From CAZMNY01 sp964567745 (GTDB lineage Bacteria; Planctomycetota; Planctomycetia; Pirellulales; Pirellulaceae): 64,000 bases of DNA. Shown in pieces: positions 44,040 to 52,779 of the stretch. The notes beneath the pieces were generated by a model that saw only the letters and a program-made list of their open reading frames with translations, had not been told where the DNA came from and did not search any database. The DNA lies in NCBI GenBank assembly GCA_964567745.1, contig CAZMNY010000014.1, positions 62,001 through 126,000 of the forward strand. The letters are read 5' to 3'. Position 1 is the first letter of the stretch. Every line of letters begins with the position of its first letter. The position numbers and the translations under genes were made by a program.

Positions 44040-45269
44040 ATGGCTGTTACCATTTCAAGAGTTCGCTGTGTGGCCACGGCGCCGGCGGGCATCCGTCTCG
44101 TGGTCGTCAAGGTTGAGACAAGCGACGACGGACTGTATGGGCTCGGTTGTGCAACGTTTACTCAGCGGCCAAGCGCTGTCATCGACGCGGTTGAGTCGTA
44201 CCTGAATCCATTCCTGCAAGGAAGAAACGTCGACGAGATTGAGGACATTTGGCAAGCGGCCTATCACAGTTCTTATTGGCGCCAAGGCCCGGTGCTCAAC
44301 AACGCTTTGGGCGGGGTCGACATGGCCTTGTGGGACATTAAGGGGAAGCGGGCCGGAATGCCGGTTCATGAATTGCTGGGAGGCCGATGCCGCAAAGCCG
44401 CGCCTGTTTACCTTCACGCGTCCGGACGGGAATTCGCCGAGGTGGTTGAACATGCGGAGAGCTTGATGGCTCAAGGGTTTCGCCACATCCGCATGCAGGT
44501 CGAAGTTCCGGGGCAAGCCACCTATGGAACCAAGTCGGACCTCAAGACGCACGCGAGAGTTGATGGTCCCTGCTCGCCGCAGAACATTTTTGAACCAGCC
44601 GACTACGTGAGGCTCGCGCCACGGCTGTTCGAATTTGCGCGCGATGCCCTGGGGGACGAAGTCGAACTGCTTCACGACATTCACGAACGTCTGCCCGCGC
44701 CTCTGGCGATTCAATTGGCTAAGGATCTTGAGCCGTTTCGATTGTTCTTTCTTGAAGACCCATTGCCGCCGGAGGACATTGGCAGTTTTCGTCGTCTCCG
44801 ATCTGCGACTCACGTTCCAATCGCGATGGGTGAACTGTTCACGAACGTCAATGATCATCTACCGTTGATCCGCGATCAGCTGATCGATTTCATACGTGTC
44901 CACATTTCACACGTCGGCGGACTCACTCCGGCAAGAAAACTCGCGGCCCTTTGCGAATTCTTCGGAGTCCGTACGGCGTGGCACGGCCCCGGCGATACGT
45001 CGCCGATCGGACACGCCGCCAATCTCGCACTGGACTTGTCTGTCTCCAACTTCGGAATTCAAGAATTCACTCCGTGTAACCAAGCGACTCAAGATGTCTT
45101 TCCCGGTTGCCCGGAAACGCGGGAAGGGATGCTGTGGTCCAACGATGGCCCAGGCTGGGGCGTTGATCTTGATGAAGAACTGGCGGGCCGATTTCCCTAT
45201 CCGGATCACCCCTTCAATGGTGCATGGCCGGCAATTCGGCGTCCCGACGGCAGCGTGATTCGCCCCTGA
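44040..45269 (+). CDS. Mannonate dehydratase-like enzyme (ManD/RspA family)
   Basis: The 409-residue protein is a close match to the ManD/RspA group: HDIHERLPAP (Asp and His in the first barrel motif), LFFLEDPLPPED, PIAMGELFTN, and RTAWHGPGDTSPIGHAANLALDLS, which includes the histidine-proline motif of the group. ManD converts D-mannonate (or D-gluconate) to 2-keto-3-deoxygluconate. GGGAG precedes ATG 44040. With the neighbouring dehydratases and the MFS carrier it forms a hexonate-use cluster; which member carries the main activity cannot be told from sequence alone. Confidence 0.88.
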   Translation: MAVTISRVRCVATAPAGIRLVVVKVETSDDGLYGLGCATFTQRPSAVIDAVESYLNPFLQGRNVDEIEDIWQAAYHSSYWRQGPVLNNALGGVDMALWDIKGKRAGMPVHELLGGRCRKAAPVYLHASGREFAEVVEHAESLMAQGFRHIRMQVEVPGQATYGTKSDLKTHARVDGPCSPQNIFEPADYVRLAPRLFEFARDALGDEVELLHDIHERLPAPLAIQLAKDLEPFRLFFLEDPLPPEDIGSFRRLRSATHVPIAMGELFTNVNDHLPLIRDQLIDFIRVHISHVGGLTPARKLAALCEFFGVRTAWHGPGDTSPIGHAANLALDLSVSNFGIQEFTPCNQATQDVFPGCPETREGMLWSNDGPGWGVDLDEELAGRFPYPDHPFNGAWPAIRRPDGSVIRP

Positions 45270-45463
45270 GCAGCCACGAACTTGATCGCGGCGCGGCAGT
45301 CGCATCATCCCGTGTTTCGCCGGGGGTCAACTGGATTGGCTCGGACCGTCAAACAAGCTAGGCTCACGTGAAACGGAACGTCACGCAGGGTCGCCCCTTG
45401 TGGATCATCCATGAAGCCCTAGGATTGTGTTCTCTTTTTACGCCAACAACGGGTCATGCATCG

Positions 45464-46516
45464 ATGTGGATCTATATACAACTCAGCCTCTGTTGCGCGC
45501 TGATCGCGGCCGCGTCGCTGTTTGGCGGTTGGATTCCATCCCTGCTCAAGATGACCCACACTCGCCTCCAACTGACGATGAGTTTCGTCGGCGGATTGAT
45601 GTTGGGCGCAGCATTCCTTCATTTGATTCCGCATTCGTATCATCACACTCGGTCCATTGACGTCACGATGATGTGGGCGGCCATTGGGTTGCTGATCGTG
45701 TTCTTGTTGATTCGCTGGTTTCATGTTCATCATCACAGTGCGACCGCGAGCGGCGATGCGCCTGATTCGAGCCACAGCCACGATAGTGACGAACAACATG
45801 ACTGCAGCGGGCACGGCGGCGACCACACCCATGGCAAAGACGACATCGATGCCGTCGATCATTGCGACCAGCACAAGTCGCCGCTGAGCTGGGTGGGTCT
45901 TTTGCTAGGCATGAGTATCCACAGCTTGCTCGATGGCGTCGCGCTCGCGTCCGGAATTCTCGCGGATGCGTCGCATGGATCGACAGCTTGGCTGAGCGCC
46001 CCCGCGATTCTTTTGGCTGTCATGCTTCACAAACCGATCGATTCGCTGACGATTGCCGCCGTTGTCGGCGCCCACCCGACAGGAAGAAAGTGGAAAAGCA
46101 TTGTCAATCTCGCCTTTGCGACGACGGCGCCGATCGGTGTCCTTGCGTTTGTCTGGGGTTTCCAGAATAACGGAAATCTGGCGATCGGCGCCGCCTTGGC
46201 ATTTTCCGGTGGCGTATTCGTCTGCGTCGCGCTGGCCGACCTGCTGCCGGAGGTGAGGTTTCACTCACATGATCGATTCAAACTCACCGCCGCTCTCTTG
46301 CTCGGATTCGCGAGCGCCTACGGGCTGGGGCTATTGGAATCGGAAGCAGCCCATCCTACGACTCCGCCTGCGGGGGGAGACGAGCATCACGGGCACAGTC
46401 ACGCCGCCGCTCATCAGCTCGATCAGCCGATCACTCGAGCAGACTCTGCGTCAAAGCTCCGCTCAGATCCAAACGCCGCCGTTGCGCGTCGTCGCTACTG
46501 GCTGACACCAAACTGA
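45464..46516 (+). CDS. ZIP-family metal transporter
   Basis: The 350-residue protein has eight predicted membrane segments in ZIP order. A histidine-rich loop (HVHHHSATASGDAPDSSHSHDSDEQHDCSGHGGDHTHG, ~93-130) lies between segments III and IV, and the metal path residues are in GLLLGMSIHSLLDGVALASGI (segment IV, HSLLDG) and ILLAVMLHKPIDSLT (segment V, HKPID). It would move zinc or another divalent cation into the cytoplasm. ATG 45464 is preferred to a GTG at 45368. The last 60 residues are a second His-rich hydrophilic tail, and its 3' end overlaps the convergent gene by 22 bases. Confidence 0.87.
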   Translation: MWIYIQLSLCCALIAAASLFGGWIPSLLKMTHTRLQLTMSFVGGLMLGAAFLHLIPHSYHHTRSIDVTMMWAAIGLLIVFLLIRWFHVHHHSATASGDAPDSSHSHDSDEQHDCSGHGGDHTHGKDDIDAVDHCDQHKSPLSWVGLLLGMSIHSLLDGVALASGILADASHGSTAWLSAPAILLAVMLHKPIDSLTIAAVVGAHPTGRKWKSIVNLAFATTAPIGVLAFVWGFQNNGNLAIGAALAFSGGVFVCVALADLLPEVRFHSHDRFKLTAALLLGFASAYGLGLLESEAAHPTTPPAGGDEHHGHSHAAAHQLDQPITRADSASKLRSDPNAAVARRRYWLTPN

Positions 46517-47436
46517 GTTCGAAGTTCGTCTCCGTTCTTCGTCGCGATCGCCCGGAAGACTTGTGGATCGACTTCGTCGCGCACAAATCGAACGGCGCCG
46601 TCGCCAAAGACCATATTGACGCCGCCCAGATGAAAACTGCTAAAGCCGTATCTGTCCGAGTCGTCGTTGGGAGTCACAGCGGCATGAGACACAAGACGAC
46701 CAGGACCATGCTCGCCGAGCGGAAGGAGTCCGGACCAGACGCCCCTCACGCCGTCGCTGCGACGCTCACCGACAAGAATCGTGTGGCTCGTTCCATCCTC
46801 GATGTCTCGAATTCGCACAAAACTATTGCGATAAAAGATGCCATCGCCGTCGCACGATTGGTCGGGCGAAAACGTGTCGCACTTGTCGAATCGGTACGAG
46901 CCAAAGTTGCCGACATAACTCGACGGACCGAGCTGAATTTTTGTCGCGAGCAGACGACCTTTTTCATTTGAGAGGTCGCGGACACGAATCTTGACGACGT
47001 CAAGTCCTCGATCCGCCTCGCAATGGTAAACCTGCATCAAGATGGACGCGGCACCGGTATTGACCGGATTGCCAATGCTCTCGGATTGCGTAATCGACTT
47101 CGCCACGCCCGTCTGCTCGGCATACTCCAAAGTCGCGGTCATCCAGCCCCAGCCGGGCGATCCTTTGGTTCCCGCATGAGAAATCCAGCCAGCTGGGAAC
47201 GCCCCCTTGGTGTCATGGTAATTCTGCAAGGCGATCGCGATTTGCTTCATGCTGTTGCTGCATTGCATCTTGCGGCTTGCGCGGCGAGCGTAATTGATCG
47301 CTGGAAAGAACAACGAGATCAGCAGAACAATAATCGAGCAGACAATGAGGAACTCGATAAGGGTGAAGCCGTTGCGGCCTCTCGAATCAGAATGCCGCCG
47401 AGGGGCAATACTTCTAAAAGAATGGCGACGCACCAT
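46495..47436 (-). CDS. DUF1559 pseudopilin-like exported protein
   Basis: The 313-residue protein has a prepilin-type N terminus (RGRNGFTLIEFLIVCSIIVLLISLFFPAINYAR) with the G-F cleavage site and glutamate at +5, then the DUF1559 signature (RRASRKMQCSNSMKQIAIALQNYHDTKGAFPAGW) and the H-X9-DG-type tail (SSFHLGGVNMVFGDGAVRFV). These proteins are numerous in planctomycetes and are thought to be exported pilin-like structural or filament proteins. GAGG lies eight bases before ATG 47436; the GTG at 47475 is rejected. Its cleavage would need an active prepilin peptidase, which bears on the degenerate one at 32956. Confidence 0.9.
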   Translation of the reverse strand: MVRRHSFRSIAPRRHSDSRGRNGFTLIEFLIVCSIIVLLISLFFPAINYARRASRKMQCSNSMKQIAIALQNYHDTKGAFPAGWISHAGTKGSPGWGWMTATLEYAEQTGVAKSITQSESIGNPVNTGAASILMQVYHCEADRGLDVVKIRVRDLSNEKGRLLATKIQLGPSSYVGNFGSYRFDKCDTFSPDQSCDGDGIFYRNSFVRIRDIEDGTSHTILVGERRSDGVRGVWSGLLPLGEHGPGRLVSHAAVTPNDDSDRYGFSSFHLGGVNMVFGDGAVRFVRDEVDPQVFRAIATKNGDELRTQFGVSQ

Positions 47437-47584
47437 TTGAAAATCCTCATGATCGTTCCAGTACGCGCCGGCCACCGCGATCGCTGAATGCTACCCTCAG
47501 TTTCGCGTGGCTGACAGTCCGAGTCAAGTTGCCGAGGCGATCGACATCGACGAATGAAACAGCTGAAAATACAGATCGTCCCGC

Positions 47585-48919
47585 CTAGTCCGTCTCTCGA
47601 ACGGCTTCAGCAACCAGCTCCTGAACTCCGTCAAGGCGATCGATGTCGGCCTTGAGGTCATCGTGCACGAATACGCGAACTCGTTTGACGTAGTCGTCAA
47701 ATTGTTGGCTCGCCAGAGCTCGCACGACAGGTGAGATGTCGCCAAGTCGGCGATAGGTGTCGGTGCGTTTCAAGTAGACGTCCATATTGAATTCAACCTC
47801 GAGTCCAACTGGGGGGGCGTCAAACAGCACCTCATGCGGCGCGACTCGACGCCGCAATTGTCGACTCAGTAAGTCGGCAAAACGTTCGCCGCAAGCGACC
47901 AGCCAAGGAAATGGGCGCCGAGCCAGTTTCTGATGGAGCTCCGGTTCATCGAGAATCGTGAACTGCTCGGTGCGCTTGTAGAGTCGGCGTGTTGGACCAA
48001 ACAAACCGGAGAGCAGATCTTTCGCAGGCCCGTTGCCGGCCGCTTCGAAGAGTGCGGAAATCATCGCCGACTCGGACAAGCGAAATAGGGAATCGAGGTC
48101 GAGTTGCCCATGCAGGTCATAGAACGCTCTTTGCAGCATCGATGTCGCACTGCGAACGGCGTGATGCCAATAGACTTCGCCAAACATCACGTATCGAGCA
48201 AACACCATCATCTCGGCAGCAGTGCGGCCTTTTGCTGTGATCGCCAGTTCGTCTCCCGCCTCGTTGAGACAGAGGCTGGCGATCAATCTTTGTTGATCGA
48301 AATTTCGCCCGTAGGGGACGCCGGCGTGAAGACTATCACGCATCAGGTAATCCATTTTGTCGATGTCGATCGGGCCAGAGAGAATGCTTTGGAGAATCCG
48401 ACTGCGAATATTTCGCGGCTTCTCCGAAAGCAGTGCCACGACATCGCGAGGCTGTATCGACCAATCGTCTCGCAAAGCGTCGGCGATTTCACCCTCGAGC
48501 AGGAAACTATTGGCGAACAATTCGTGCTCGGGAACGCCGGGTAAATGGATGTCCTCAATGGGATGGCAGAACGGCCAGTGCCCCAAGTCATGCAAGAGAG
48601 CGGCAACGATTAACATCTCGGCGTCTTCGCGGCGGATGATCGAAGCAAACCGGACGTCGTACGAGAGCCGCTTCAAGTAGAGAAGCGACATTCGATAAAC
48701 GCCAAGCGAATGCTCGAACCGCGTGTGTTGCGCCGCCGGATAGACCATGCCGACTAACCCGAGTTGGCTGATCTGCGAGAGCCGACGAAACTCCGTTGAA
48801 TCGATGATCTGCTTAACCCGGTCGGTCAGCGGGACGTCGATCTCCGGAGGGATTCGAATCATCCCGACTCGCTCATCCAATCCTCGAATCTCGGGGATGT
48901 CTCGAATGTCGTTGTCCAT
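47585..48919 (-). CDS. HD-domain phosphohydrolase (SAMHD1/dGTPase-like)
   Basis: The 444-residue protein has the HD-superfamily residues in order: STEFRRLSQISQLG, VYPAAQHTRFEHSLGVY (H), AALLHDLGHWPFCHPIED (HD), and PIDIDKMDYLMRDSLHAGVPYG (D), the arrangement of SAMHD1-like and dGTPase-like proteins. It probably hydrolyses a nucleoside triphosphate or related compound. AAGGAG lies six bases before ATG 48919. No partner gene adjoins it closely. An alternative is a role as a regulatory nucleotide phosphohydrolase; substrate cannot be read. Confidence 0.88.
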   Translation of the reverse strand: MDNDIRDIPEIRGLDERVGMIRIPPEIDVPLTDRVKQIIDSTEFRRLSQISQLGLVGMVYPAAQHTRFEHSLGVYRMSLLYLKRLSYDVRFASIIRREDAEMLIVAALLHDLGHWPFCHPIEDIHLPGVPEHELFANSFLLEGEIADALRDDWSIQPRDVVALLSEKPRNIRSRILQSILSGPIDIDKMDYLMRDSLHAGVPYGRNFDQQRLIASLCLNEAGDELAITAKGRTAAEMMVFARYVMFGEVYWHHAVRSATSMLQRAFYDLHGQLDLDSLFRLSESAMISALFEAAGNGPAKDLLSGLFGPTRRLYKRTEQFTILDEPELHQKLARRPFPWLVACGERFADLLSRQLRRRVAPHEVLFDAPPVGLEVEFNMDVYLKRTDTYRRLGDISPVVRALASQQFDDYVKRVRVFVHDDLKADIDRLDGVQELVAEAVRETD

Positions 48920-49120
48920 TTACGGCTCCTTCCGCTCAATTGACCAACTCAGTTCGGCCTTGGCTCATCTTGCCGCACTCCTCACGTCGAACAATAGCGA
49001 GACGCGCCAATCACGGCCGCAACAGCGGTGGGTAACGCCGACGCCGATTCTTTTGCAAGCGTTCGAGCAGCGGTGATTCGTCATCGACGGTGAGTTGAGC
49101 GCGTCTTGGCTCGAACGGTA

Positions 49121-49795
49121 CTAAAGCGACATGCCCATCAGCAACCGAAGCAGAACGGTTACCAACAAGTACATGCCATAGTGAACAAGTCCATTGGTGA
49201 ATTCGAGGTCAAAGCAGGCCAAACCAGCGAAGGCACCAGCGGCGACCATCGCCGGAACGACGATCACATAGTGAAAAAGCTCCAACTCGGCACCTTGAAA
49301 AACGTAGCCCTTGATCAGGTGGTCAAATACGATCCACAGCAACGCGTAAACACATGAGCAGATTAGCGTCCGCACCCACAGCTCCCGGCCGTAGAACAAT
49401 TCGAATTCGTCGTCCGCGATAAATCCATAGCCAGCGCGGACGACGGGTATGGCGACGAATAACAGACTTGCAATCAGAATCGCCTGTTTCGCCACGCCTT
49501 CGTCTTGACCGCGGATCACGAGAGCGACGACAACCGCGATGATCGCCATCACGCCGTACGCCACTGCCGTTACGACGGAGAATGACGAGTCGGTTCGTTG
49601 GAGCGGTTCGAGTACGGCCCGCCCCTTTGAGTCGCTCGGACCCGAGACCTCGGGCGCGTGAACGACAACCTCATCCTCTTTCGATGGAACGGTGATCTCT
49701 TTTTTGCATTTGGGGCATGGCCCCTTCTGGCCGGCGAACTTGTCACTCACGCGAAACCGTTTGTGACAACTTGGGCAGGTAACAGCTATTGGCAT
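49121..49795 (-). CDS. Zinc-ribbon membrane protein of unknown function
   Basis: The 224-residue protein begins MPIAVTCPSCHKRFRVSDKFAGQKGPCPKCKKEITVP, a CXXC...CXXC ribbon in the style of the MJ0042 zinc finger. A 30-residue linker is followed by about five hydrophobic segments (VTAVAYGVMAIIAVVVALVI, AILIASLLFVAIPVVRAGYGF, LICSCVYALLWIVFDHLI, VIVVPAMVAAGAFAGLACFDL, MYLLVTVLLRLLMG). ATG 49795 is chosen because the ribbon starts there; the ORF start at 49870 adds 25 residues without motifs. The role is unknown, with metal-dependent sensing or scaffolding as possibilities. Confidence 0.75.
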   Translation of the reverse strand: MPIAVTCPSCHKRFRVSDKFAGQKGPCPKCKKEITVPSKEDEVVVHAPEVSGPSDSKGRAVLEPLQRTDSSFSVVTAVAYGVMAIIAVVVALVIRGQDEGVAKQAILIASLLFVAIPVVRAGYGFIADDEFELFYGRELWVRTLICSCVYALLWIVFDHLIKGYVFQGAELELFHYVIVVPAMVAAGAFAGLACFDLEFTNGLVHYGMYLLVTVLLRLLMGMSL

Positions 49796-50201
49796 AAGGG
49801 TCAGTTGGGTGAATTGGAAAGTTAAATAAGCGAAACGACCGGCGCCGCGGCCTTCGATTGAACCATACACACTTCCTCAGTTTGGCACAGACGTTTTAGC
49901 CGTCAATGACGCGCACCGGCGCAACTCCGGAAGTCGGAGAAGTCAATCGGGCTCAACTTTGCGCTAGAAGGAGTTGCCTATGGCGTCGTTTTGGCGACAA
50001 TTCTTCCTGGGAATTTCGCGAATTCGAAAACCGCGAGCGAGCGGGTTTCGTCGTTATTCCTGGTGATTCCTAGCTAAAGAGGATCGGTCCATCCTGCGAA
50101 TCACCGAGAACATGTTGCTGAGAGGTCGCCACCACCGACAATGGGGGGACGCGCCTGGCCGGCCGAAAAATATTGCTTTTACGCCGTTTGGGATCTCGTC
50201 T
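49796..50201. other. Intergenic region
   Basis: No gene is supported in these 406 bases between the zinc-ribbon gene and the secretin-like pseudogene. A short inverted pair (CGAATTCG-type, near 50016-50026) is the only internal symmetry seen, and no promoter, terminator or RNA gene was recognised. Confidence 0.4.
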
Positions 50202-51780
50202 ATGAGTCTGGTTTATCCGCGTTTCGCTTTTCGTTTCGTGCTCATAGGGCTCATTGCCGCCCCGGCAACCGTCAACGGCCAGGACGTTATTGTCGTCGAG
50301 GAAGGCCTTTCAGGACGGATCATCCAGTCAAAGGGCGCTTCGCCCTTTCAACCGCCTCCCGGCGTCGTCCCTTCAGCACCGCCTTCCTCTTCCTGGAACG
50401 CCGCCCAAGGCGGCAAGCCGTCCAAGAAACCGGATGGCAAGAAGACCGAGCCGGGCAAGGACGGTAAAAAAGAGACCAAAGATGGCAAGCAACCGAATGA
50501 GAAGAAGGGCGACACGACGACTCGTCCCGACAAGCCCGCTGAGCCGGCCGATCCCAACGAGTTGAAAGTTCGGCCCGATGACGACGGCAAGGTCAGCTTT
50601 CAATTTCGAGGTCAGGCATGGCCCGACGTATTGGAATGGCTTGCCGACATATCCCAAATGTCACTCGATTGGCAAGAACTCCCAAACGACTATCTCAACT
50701 TGACGACTCGTCGCCGTTACACAGTCGAAGAGACACGCGACCTGATTAACCAACGCCTGTTGACGCGCGGCTACACGATCCTGATGCAAGCCGAAGGCTT
50801 CACGGTTGTCAAAGTTGAAAAGCTAAACCCAGCCCAAGTACCTCGCGTCAAACCCGAAGAACTCGAGGCAAGACAACCTCACGATTTCGCCAAAGATTCC
50901 TTCGACATGCAGTGGCTCATCGCCACCGATGCCGTCAAAGAATTGGAGACTCTTAAGAGTGCTCAAGGGAAACTGATCCCGATGCCTGGCGCCAATCATA
51001 TTGAAGCGCTCGATACTGTGCTCAATTTGCGTGAGATCTACAATGCCATTCAGGAATAGCAATCTCCCGAACGGCGAAAACTACTGGCTCGCGAATTTGT
51101 CCTCGAGCACACTCGGTCTGATGTTGTTGCGAATGAACTGAAAGCGTTCCTCGGCCTATCGACATCATCATCCGGCGGTGGACGACCTTCGTCTTCAAGC
51201 ATGCAGCAGATGCAAAAGGCGATGATTCAACAGGTGCAGCGAGCCGCTCAGAGTCGAGCGTCGGCCGGCGCATCGAAAACGGTCGCGGCGAAGACGATTG
51301 AAGTGAAAGTTGTCGCCAACACGCGTCGCAACAGTATTGTCGTGCATGCCGATCTCCATCAGGCTTTCGCCTTCGCACGAGACGATCATCACGCGCGAAA
51401 TGTCATCCGATCCAATGGACAGTTTGCCCTTTGTGGTGAATCTGCTTCGAGGTTGGTGCTGCTGTTGTCCGCCCCGACCCCCGTTGCCGTTTTGCTTCGG
51501 TTGAAGCGCTTTGTCGTTGGAGCTCAGCAAGTCCTCCTTCAGCTGCACGACGTCGACAGCTGCAGCTGGCTTGGCCACCAAGTCGAGCGTCTCGACCATT
51601 CGCGAGACCCTCAACGTAGAGGGCGTCCGCAAGACGCTCAGGTCGTTCGACTCGAAGCCTCAGCAATCAGGCAAGCCGCAGCCAAACAATCCTCAGCAGC
51701 CGCAGCAGCCGAACAAGCCGCCGAGCAATCGAGGGGGGCAGCCGTTCCAGGTTTTCGAAAGCGCTGTATTTCCCAACTGA
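50202..51780 (+). pseudogene. Secretin-like (GspD N-domain type) gene with premature TAG and internal inversion
   Basis: From ATG 50202 (MSLVYPRFAFRFVLIGLIAAPATVNGQDVIVV, a signal peptide) the frame runs through a K/P-rich linker and a secretin N-like domain (VSFQFRGQAWPDVLEWLADISQMSLDWQELP, LTTRRRYTVEETRDLINQRLLTRGYTILMQAEGFTVVKVEKL) to TAG 51057-51059 inside IYNAIQE, where relatives continue. In the same frame it resumes with QSPERRKLLAREFVLEHTRSDVVANELKAFLGLS and then ANTRRNSIVVHA up to 51350. The next piece, PSTLRVSRMVETLDL to SCEGESLMEIG, is encoded on the opposite strand (51623 back to 51348), and VRKTLRSFDSKPQQ resumes on the plus strand at 51625, ending at TGA 51778-51780. Restoring the segment gives the normal order, apart from one base at the left join. 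Confidence 0.75.
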
Positions 51781-51817
51781 GCAGGCTCAGTTGCAACTGC
51801 CGGTCGCAAGAAAAACG

Positions 51818-51856
51818 AAACGGCCCGTTTGGCGCTTTGCCAGACGGGCCGTTTTC
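51818..51856. terminator. Bidirectional hairpin terminator
   Basis: An 11-bp stem (AAACGGCCCGT at 51818-51828 with its reverse complement at 51844-51854) encloses TTGGCGCTTTGCCAG, which can form a short second stem. Runs of A upstream and T downstream let it work in both directions, serving the secretin-like pseudogene and the convergent HNH gene. Confidence 0.8.
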
Positions 51857-51902
51857 CAATTGCCAACGCTGTCGAATGAATGGCAAGATTGCCGTTCAGC
51901 TC

Positions 51903-52481
51903 TCAGCTCGGTTGCTTTGCCGCTCCGAGGAACGGCGCCCAGCTCGACCGATGCGGGCGGCTACGGCTGAACAGCGGTTGCCATTCAGGCCGTGTCGGTT
52001 GCTTCCGCAATCGCAGTCCACTCTGCACCAAAGAACGGTCCGCTTTGCGGTGATTGCAGTCGATACACGCGGCGACGCAGTTTTCCCATGTCGTCGGGCC
52101 CGAGGATGCTCGAGGCACAACGTGGTCGATGCTCAGCTCGTCGATGCCCGGCTGTTGGCCGCAATACTGACACGTGTAGTGGTCGCGGCGCAGGACATTG
52201 CGTTTGCTGAACGTGACCGCGCCGTTCGGCAGACGGTCGAATCCAGCAAGCACGACGACTTCCGGCGCTTCGATCGACAAACTGGCGCTGCGAATTGGCC
52301 CGTTATCGCTTTCGCGGAGCCAATCCTCCCAACCGAACAACCGATAACTCAACGGATCGACGACGCACGCCGAGTTCTTGCAGACCATGATCAAGGCGCG
52401 TCGCACGGACGTCACATGAACAGGCTGCCAGTTTCGGTTGAGCACCAAAGTTGGCTCGGTCAGAATCGCCGCGGTCGACAT
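51903..52481 (-). CDS. HNH endonuclease family protein
   Basis: The 192-residue protein has the bacterial HNH module: FSKRNVLRRDHYTCQYCGQQPGIDELSIDHVVPRASSGPTTWENCVAACIDCNHRKADR. Two zinc CXXC pairs (CQYC and CIDC) frame the DHVVPRSSG-like beta-beta-alpha motif, with H and N visible. The N-terminal ~85 residues (LNRNWQPVHVTSVRRALIMVCKNSACVVD) belong to the usual form of such proteins. By family knowledge these are small DNases or of unknown function; no restriction-modification partner is nearby. The gene ends just beyond the bidirectional terminator at 51818. Confidence 0.87.
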   Translation of the reverse strand: MSTAAILTEPTLVLNRNWQPVHVTSVRRALIMVCKNSACVVDPLSYRLFGWEDWLRESDNGPIRSASLSIEAPEVVVLAGFDRLPNGAVTFSKRNVLRRDHYTCQYCGQQPGIDELSIDHVVPRASSGPTTWENCVAACIDCNHRKADRSLVQSGLRLRKQPTRPEWQPLFSRSRPHRSSWAPFLGAAKQPS

Positions 52482-52779
52482 TGCATCCTCCGATCGGCTG
52501 TCGCTTTCGCGTCCACTGTACGCAGTGTGGAGCTCGTCTGGTTGTGAACTGGGGCTTGCGGTTGAACTTGACTTGCATGTGAGACACGCAACCGGGCTAC
52601 GAGGTTCGGCGCCAAACGGCGGCTCGTCGAGGCTTGCAACCGTATGGGGTTGTGGAATCCGAGCAGGAATTGAGCACTACAGGGCGCGAACGATTTGCAT
52701 CGTAGCGGCGGCAAGACTCGAGGCTCGCCGCGAGCAGCGAATGCCGCCAGAAAGTCAATCCCCGTGTGGTCGAAGGCGC
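52482..52779. other. Intergenic region
   Basis: Nothing recognisable is seen in these 298 bases between the HNH gene and the FAD oxidoreductase gene. Only antisense-type open frames cross it. Confidence 0.4.

Noticed and set aside
22666..51059. Programmed amber (TAG) recoding in three secretion-type genes
   Set aside because: TAG is used as an ordinary stop by good genes here (4132, 5708, 13731), and the same three genes show deletion, truncation or inversion as well, so pseudogene decay is simpler. Kept as a test in the findings.
51201..52547. Long plus-strand open frame running through the HNH gene
   Set aside because: It crosses the pseudogene, the terminator and the antisense of the HNH gene and has no consistent domain; it results from the composition of the strand.
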